A stretch of DNA of 64,000 nucleotides from Sphingomonadales bacterium (GTDB lineage: Bacteria > Pseudomonadota > Alphaproteobacteria > Sphingomonadales > Sphingomonadaceae): assembly GCA_016720115.1 (NCBI GenBank), contig JADJXT010000001.1, forward strand, positions 1,178,001 through 1,242,000, in the 5' to 3' direction. Position 1 is the first letter of the stretch, and every line of letters begins with the position of its first letter. Below are positions 59,732 to 64,000 of this stretch, in pieces. A program made the translations under genes and the position numbers. Below the pieces are notes generated by a model, which worked only from the letters and a program-made list of their open reading frames with translations, was not told where the DNA came from and did not search any database.

Positions 59732-60940
59732 CTATCCGGCGTTGGCGCTGAGCAGGCGGGACAGCGCGCCGCGTACCGGCGCGGTTCCGCCCAGCCGCAG
59801 CACCGCGCGCCGGGTCAGCCTGGCCGCAACATGTTCGTCGGTATACAGGCCGACAAGGCTGCGCGTTGCGATATAGAGCGGCAGCGTGGCCGCGCGATGG
59901 CGGATGGCCCAGCTGCGCAGCATCGCGCCGCGCGCGACATCGCCGGAGCGCTGCATTGCGCGGGCCAGCCGCACCGCCCCCATCAGGCCAAAGTTGAAAC
60001 CATGCGCGGTAACCGGGTGCATACCGACCGCCGCATCGCCGATCAACGCCGCGCGTTGGCCCGAAAAATGGTGCGAATAGGTCATGGTCAAGGGATAGAC
60101 ATGCGCCGGGGTGCGCGCCTGGCACTGCCCCCAGCGGCCATGGGTGCGCTCGGTTATGATGGCGCCCAGGGCTTCGCTACCGAGCGAGGCGATATGCTGC
60201 GCCGCTGCATGGGGCACCGTCAGCACGAAGGAGGACATTTTGGGCGCCAGCGGCAGCATGGCGATGGTCTGTCCATAATCGAACCATTCGCTGGCAAGGC
60301 CGCCATGATCCGCTTCATGTTCGACGCGCGCCAGCAGCATCGATTTGCCCGTCGGCAGCATGTCGACCCCGATGCCGAGCATTGCGCGCGCCGTTGAAAA
60401 GCGCGAATCGGCGGCAATCACCATATCGCCGGACAGCGTTTCGCCCCCGTCGAGCCGCACGGTCACGCCGCTATCGTTGCGTTCGATGCCCGTAACCGTC
60501 GCATCGCAGACAAGATCGATACCCTTATCCTGCCCGTTTTCGAGCCCCAGCGCATCATGGAGCGCGCGGCGGATGATATGGTTCGACACCATCATCCCGA
60601 GCGTGCCGCCATCCGCCGCCCGTCCGCGATGGGCATCGATCGCCATGACGAAGGAGCTGCCGCCGTCGAGCACGCGCGCCCCTTGCAGCGGCCATGCTTC
60701 CTCTGCCAAAATCATCGGCCAGACGCCCAGATCCCCCAACATGCGCACCGACTGGCCGGTCAGCGCGATTTCGCGGCCATCGGGTGCGGGCGCAGCGATC
60801 GCGTCACGCGACTGGCGTTCGACTATGGTGATGCGTGCAGCGTTCCGCCCGGCCCCGCCCCGTCCAGCCCCGCATTGATATGCGCGGGCAAAGGCAAGGC
60901 CTGCAGGCCCCGCGCCGATAACGATGATATGCTGCGACAT
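59732..60940 (-). CDS. UbiH/UbiM-type FAD-dependent hydroxylase
   Basis: A 402-residue flavin monooxygenase of the ubiquinone-hydroxylase family: FAD loop IVIGAGPAGLAFARAY, middle motif DGREIALTGQSVRML, and GDAAVGMHPVTAHGFNFGL. The DGREIALT and HPVTAHGFN strings favour the UbiM subgroup (ubiquinone ring hydroxylation), but UbiH or UbiF cannot be excluded. An Ala/Gly-rich insertion (CGAGRGGAGRNAARI) in the first loop is odd. Monocistronic. Confidence 0.8.
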   Translation of the reverse strand: MSQHIIVIGAGPAGLAFARAYQCGAGRGGAGRNAARITIVERQSRDAIAAPAPDGREIALTGQSVRMLGDLGVWPMILAEEAWPLQGARVLDGGSSFVMAIDAHRGRAADGGTLGMMVSNHIIRRALHDALGLENGQDKGIDLVCDATVTGIERNDSGVTVRLDGGETLSGDMVIAADSRFSTARAMLGIGVDMLPTGKSMLLARVEHEADHGGLASEWFDYGQTIAMLPLAPKMSSFVLTVPHAAAQHIASLGSEALGAIITERTHGRWGQCQARTPAHVYPLTMTYSHHFSGQRAALIGDAAVGMHPVTAHGFNFGLMGAVRLARAMQRSGDVARGAMLRSWAIRHRAATLPLYIATRSLVGLYTDEHVAARLTRRAVLRLGGTAPVRGALSRLLSANAG

Positions 60941-61126
60941 TCTGGCTTGCCTCCCACAGGCGACGGATCGGGTGCCAGCCCCCTATGCCGCAATGGGCGC
61001 AACCAGCCTTGCGCCAGATCAAAAATTGCCGGAAGGCTTGAACCCCACCCCTCCTTTCGGCATCGTGGCTCCCGGAGAGCAGGCAGTCGGGGATTCTCTC
61101 CCTGACGGCCGGAGGAGAGGAGACAT

Positions 61127-62740
61127 ATGAAACACGACTATGACGTGATCGTCATCGGTGCCGGCATGGCGGGCATGTATATGCTGCACAAGCTGCGCGA
61201 AATCGGGCTGAGCGCGAAGGTGTTCGAGGCGGGGCACGACGTCGGCGGGACGTGGTACTGGAACCGCTATCCCGGTGCGCGGGTCGATATCGAGAGCCAG
61301 GAATACAGCTTCTCCTTCAGCCCCGAGCTGGAAGAGGAATGGGTCTGGAGCGAGCGTTACGCCAGCCAGCCGGAAATCCTGCGCTATCTGAACCATGTTG
61401 CCGACCGGTTCGATCTGCGCCGCGATATCCAGTTCAACACGCGGGTGAAATCAGCGCAATATGATGCCGCCAACCATCTCTGGCGCGTCGATACCGAGGC
61501 GGGCGACAGCGTCCATGCACGTTTCTGCGTTTCGGCGACGGGGTGCCTTTCGGTGCCCAATGAGCCCAATTTCAAGGGGCAGGAACGCTTTGCCGGGCCG
61601 ACCTATCACACCGGACGCTGGCCGCATGAGGGCGTCGATCTTTCGGGCAAGCGGGTGGCGGTTATCGGCACCGGTTCCTCCTCGATCCAGTCGATCACCG
61701 AAATTGCGGGGCAGGTGGGGCAGCTTTATGTCTTCCAGCGCACCCCCAATTTCAGCGTGCCCGCGCACAATGGCCCGGCCAATCCGGAGGTGCGCAAAAA
61801 CTGGCTCGCCAACCGCGCGGAAAACCGGATGGCGCAGCGCCAGACGGTGGGCGGGTTCATGTCGTCCGAGCGCAACGCGCAAAAGGCGTCCGAAGTCGGC
61901 GGAAACGAGCATCGGCAGGCGTTCGAGGCGCGTTGGACCGAAGGCGGCTTTGCGATTCTCGGCGCGTTTGACGATCTGATGGCTGATCCTGCGTCGAATG
62001 AACTGGTAGCGAATTTCGCCGCCGCGAAAATTCGCGAGATCGTCCGCGATCCCAGGGTGGCGGAGAAGCTGACCCCGAAAAGCTATCCATTCGGCGCGAA
62101 GCGGCTGTGCGTTGACACCGGCTATTACGAGAATTTCAACCGGCCCAATGTCGAACTAATCGACCTTAATGAAACCCCGCTCGATACGATCACCGAAAAG
62201 GGCGTCGCCACCAGCGAGAAGGAATATGAGGTCGACGCAATCATCTTCGCCATCGGTTTCGACGCGATGACGGGTGCGTTGACGCGGATGGATATCAAGG
62301 GGCGCGAAGGACGCACGCTGGTCGACAGCTGGGCGGAAGGGCCGAAAACCTATCTGGGCCTGATGGTATCGGGCTTTCCCAACCTTTTCACGATCACGGG
62401 CCCCGGCAGCCCTTCGGTGCTGTCGAACATGGTTGTTTCGATCGAGCAGCATGTCGAATGGCTGGCCGATCTGTTTGTGTTCATGCGCGACAATATGATG
62501 GTGGAGATCGAACCGACGCCGACCGCGCAGGAATATTGGGTCGAACATGTCAACGAAGTCGCCAACTACACCATGTATAATTACGCCAATAGCTGGTATC
62601 TGGGTGCGAACATTCCCGGAAAGCCGCGCGTGTTCATGCCTTATGCCGGCGGCGTCGGCGCCTATCGCGATCTGTGCACGGCTATTGCGGCCAATGCCTA
62701 TATGGGTTTCAAGCTGAAGCTGGCGGAACCACCGGCCTGA
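61127..62740 (+). CDS. Baeyer-Villiger-type flavin monooxygenase
   Basis: A 537-residue FAD/NADPH monooxygenase. First Rossmann loop VIGAGMAGMYMLHKL, fingerprint FAGPTYHTGRWPHEGVDLSG and NADPH loop VIGTGSSSIQ. Cyclohexanone-monooxygenase-like length. It inserts oxygen next to ketones, probably in catabolism of cyclic ketones or steroids. The start follows GGAGGAGAGGAGA. Monocistronic, divergent from the UbiH-like gene. Confidence 0.93.
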   Translation: MKHDYDVIVIGAGMAGMYMLHKLREIGLSAKVFEAGHDVGGTWYWNRYPGARVDIESQEYSFSFSPELEEEWVWSERYASQPEILRYLNHVADRFDLRRDIQFNTRVKSAQYDAANHLWRVDTEAGDSVHARFCVSATGCLSVPNEPNFKGQERFAGPTYHTGRWPHEGVDLSGKRVAVIGTGSSSIQSITEIAGQVGQLYVFQRTPNFSVPAHNGPANPEVRKNWLANRAENRMAQRQTVGGFMSSERNAQKASEVGGNEHRQAFEARWTEGGFAILGAFDDLMADPASNELVANFAAAKIREIVRDPRVAEKLTPKSYPFGAKRLCVDTGYYENFNRPNVELIDLNETPLDTITEKGVATSEKEYEVDAIIFAIGFDAMTGALTRMDIKGREGRTLVDSWAEGPKTYLGLMVSGFPNLFTITGPGSPSVLSNMVVSIEQHVEWLADLFVFMRDNMMVEIEPTPTAQEYWVEHVNEVANYTMYNYANSWYLGANIPGKPRVFMPYAGGVGAYRDLCTAIAANAYMGFKLKLAEPPA

Positions 62741-62802
62741 CGCGACAGGGTTGAAAGCCCGGCTGCTTTTCGCCATCAGGCGTGCATCGGAGGTCTGGCC
62801 AG

Positions 62803-63804
62803 TTGGGATTTTTTGCACGCCTGTTCCGGCGAAAACCGAAGCGGTTGTCATTGCCCCGGCCCGAACCATTTCCGGCGCCGCAATGGCCGCCCGCGCCGAT
62901 TTCGTCGCAGCCGCACTCTAGCCCATCCGGCAGCAGGCCTGCCTTTCCCGAACCGGCTGACGATACGCCCGCCTGGATGAAATATCCGGCATCGGGGCAA
63001 CGCGGGCATATTATCGTTTTTGCCAATGAGAAAGGCGGGGTGGGCAAATCGACCAGTGCCTTCCACACCTGCATCGCGCTCTGCAATGCGGGCGAAAGCG
63101 TCGCTGCGCTCGATGTCGATCTGCGCCAGTTGACGCTGCACCATGCGCTATGGGCGCGGCAGGAAAGCGAGCGCGAATATGGCGTGAAACTGCCGGGGCC
63201 CGAGCAGATCATGCTCGCGCAGCAGAACGAGAATGAGCTGGAGGAGAAGCTGCGCATGGCGCGCATCCACCACAGCTTCATCGTCATCGATGTCGGCGGG
63301 CACGATTCGCCGATCGCGCGCAAGGCGATTTTCATGGCCGATACGATCGTCACCCCGGTCAATGACAGCTTCATCGATCTCGACATGCTGGGGCGGATCG
63401 ACCCGCGCACCGGCGAGTTTCGCACGCTCGGCAATTTCGCTCGGCTGGTCGAGCATCTGAAGGAGCCGGGCATGGCGATCCGGCCCAAGGCGCTCGACTG
63501 GGTGGTGATGCAGAACCGGTCGCGCAATTTTGCCACGAAGAACGAACGCAAGGTTCTGGATGCCTTGGAGAAGATAGCGCCTGTTGCGGGTTACCGGATC
63601 GTTCCCGGATTGCGCGAGCGGGTGACCTATCGCGAGCTGTTTCCGATGGGGCTGACACTGTTCGACCTTGAAGCGATCCCTGAACTGGGCAAGCCGCAAC
63701 CCAACGCGCGCGAGGAAATATGGGCGATGCTGCGCGCACTCAACCTGCCAAGCGCGGCGCTGAACCGCGCGATTGCGCCTGCTGGCGCACCCAACCCTGT
63801 TTAG
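62803..63804 (+). CDS. mipZ: MipZ/ParA-like ATPase
   Basis: A 333-residue deviant-Walker ATPase: NEKGGVGKSTSAFHTCIALC (about 78-97), VAALDVDLRQLTLHHA, FIVIDVGGHDSP and PVNDSFIDLDML. The VDLRQ, GGHDSP and PVNDSFIDLD strings match MipZ, which positions the FtsZ ring away from the poles. TTG at 62803 lies nine bases after GGAGG; a GTG at 62782 is possible. A proline-rich linker (about 20-60) precedes the ATPase domain, longer than in Caulobacter. Confidence 0.85.
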   Translation: MGFFARLFRRKPKRLSLPRPEPFPAPQWPPAPISSQPHSSPSGSRPAFPEPADDTPAWMKYPASGQRGHIIVFANEKGGVGKSTSAFHTCIALCNAGESVAALDVDLRQLTLHHALWARQESEREYGVKLPGPEQIMLAQQNENELEEKLRMARIHHSFIVIDVGGHDSPIARKAIFMADTIVTPVNDSFIDLDMLGRIDPRTGEFRTLGNFARLVEHLKEPGMAIRPKALDWVVMQNRSRNFATKNERKVLDALEKIAPVAGYRIVPGLRERVTYRELFPMGLTLFDLEAIPELGKPQPNAREEIWAMLRALNLPSAALNRAIAPAGAPNPV

Positions 63805-63825
63805 CGGGAGATAGCCTGTTCCCGC

Positions 63826-64000
63826 TCAGTCGGATTTGGAATTTGCTTCCAATATGGTCGCTGCGGTTTCCTCGATCGTCCCGGTGACTAACAGCGGCGA
63901 GCCGCCGACAATGCCAATCTGTGTCTGCCCATTTTCCGCCGTGCGCAGCCAGGCGATATTCGATGCGACGACCAGATAATTGCCGCCGCGTGAACTGAGG
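63826..64000 (-). CDS. C-terminal part of an unidentified protein
   Basis: The last 57 codons of a gene running in from the right: LSSRGGNYLVVASNIAWLRT, then ENGQTQIGIVGGSPLLVTGTIEETAATILEANSKSD. Mostly beta-strand-like, no recognisable motif. Convergent with the mipZ gene. Identity cannot be given from this fragment. Confidence 0.6.
   Translation of the reverse strand, partial: LSSRGGNYLVVASNIAWLRTAENGQTQIGIVGGSPLLVTGTIEETAATILEANSKSD

Overview
The window looks like chromosome from an alphaproteobacterium of the order Sphingomonadales (Sphingopyxis or Sphingorhabdus type). This is inferred from high GC content, the phoR-pstS-pstC order, a ribB fused to a helix-turn-helix domain, a carotenoid oxygenase beside a TetR gene, an HPr-rel-A cluster and several kinds of short intergenic palindromes. 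No rRNA, tRNA or CRISPR array was seen.

Layout. 1-5.3 kb: phosphate block, with a truncated pstC, pstS and phoR on the minus strand, facing a DUF47 gene and pit. 5.3-9.8 kb: PilZ protein, carotenoid oxygenase/TetR pair, then HTH-ribBX and ribH. 9.8-14.5 kb: methylcrotonyl-CoA carboxylase genes mccB and mccA, split by a small gene, a degenerate mccA head and a DUF559 nuclease cassette bounded by hairpin repeats. 14.5-19 kb: RNA ligase-like gene, aconitase and a REP-associated transposase (RAYT) between its palindromes. 19-28 kb: an orphan gene pair, a MliC/META lipoprotein, a PAS-GGDEF-EAL-PilZ protein, TPP riboswitch-thiC, then an accessory island (thiC-tail relic, broken hicA, hicB, HNH nuclease, DUF2726). 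28-37 kb: MFS transporter, amidase, PhnA-like protein, P450, lipid genes, nuclease and PilZ genes. 37-49 kb: PspC with two microproteins, recF, TPR-sulfotransferase, pgsA, moaDE, oxyR, cysE, ATP-grasp and a PepSY two-component system. 49-54 kb: SDR, phosphate-type porin and the HPr-rel-A cluster. 54-59 kb: phosphatase, glmU, vapBC, glmS. 59-64 kb: repeat-rich gap with an AT-rich microgene, two flavin monooxygenases, a MipZ-like ATPase and a partial gene.

The phosphate genes form a likely regulon. Seven-base Pho units with 11-base periodicity precede pstS and the porin, and a weaker set lies between phoR and the DUF47-pit pair.

The most unusual layer is the repeats. One palindrome family, containing GGGACAGT, flanks the RAYT gene, follows thiC, occurs as a half-copy near 59.5 kb and sits in frame inside mccB. 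An unrelated palindrome sits in frame inside the nucleotidyltransferase of the HPr-rel-A cluster. At two insertions (before mccA and after thiC) a diverged copy of the neighbouring gene's end remains on the far side of the inserted DNA. The repeats bound small cassettes carrying nucleases, a toxin-antitoxin pair or an AT-rich microgene.
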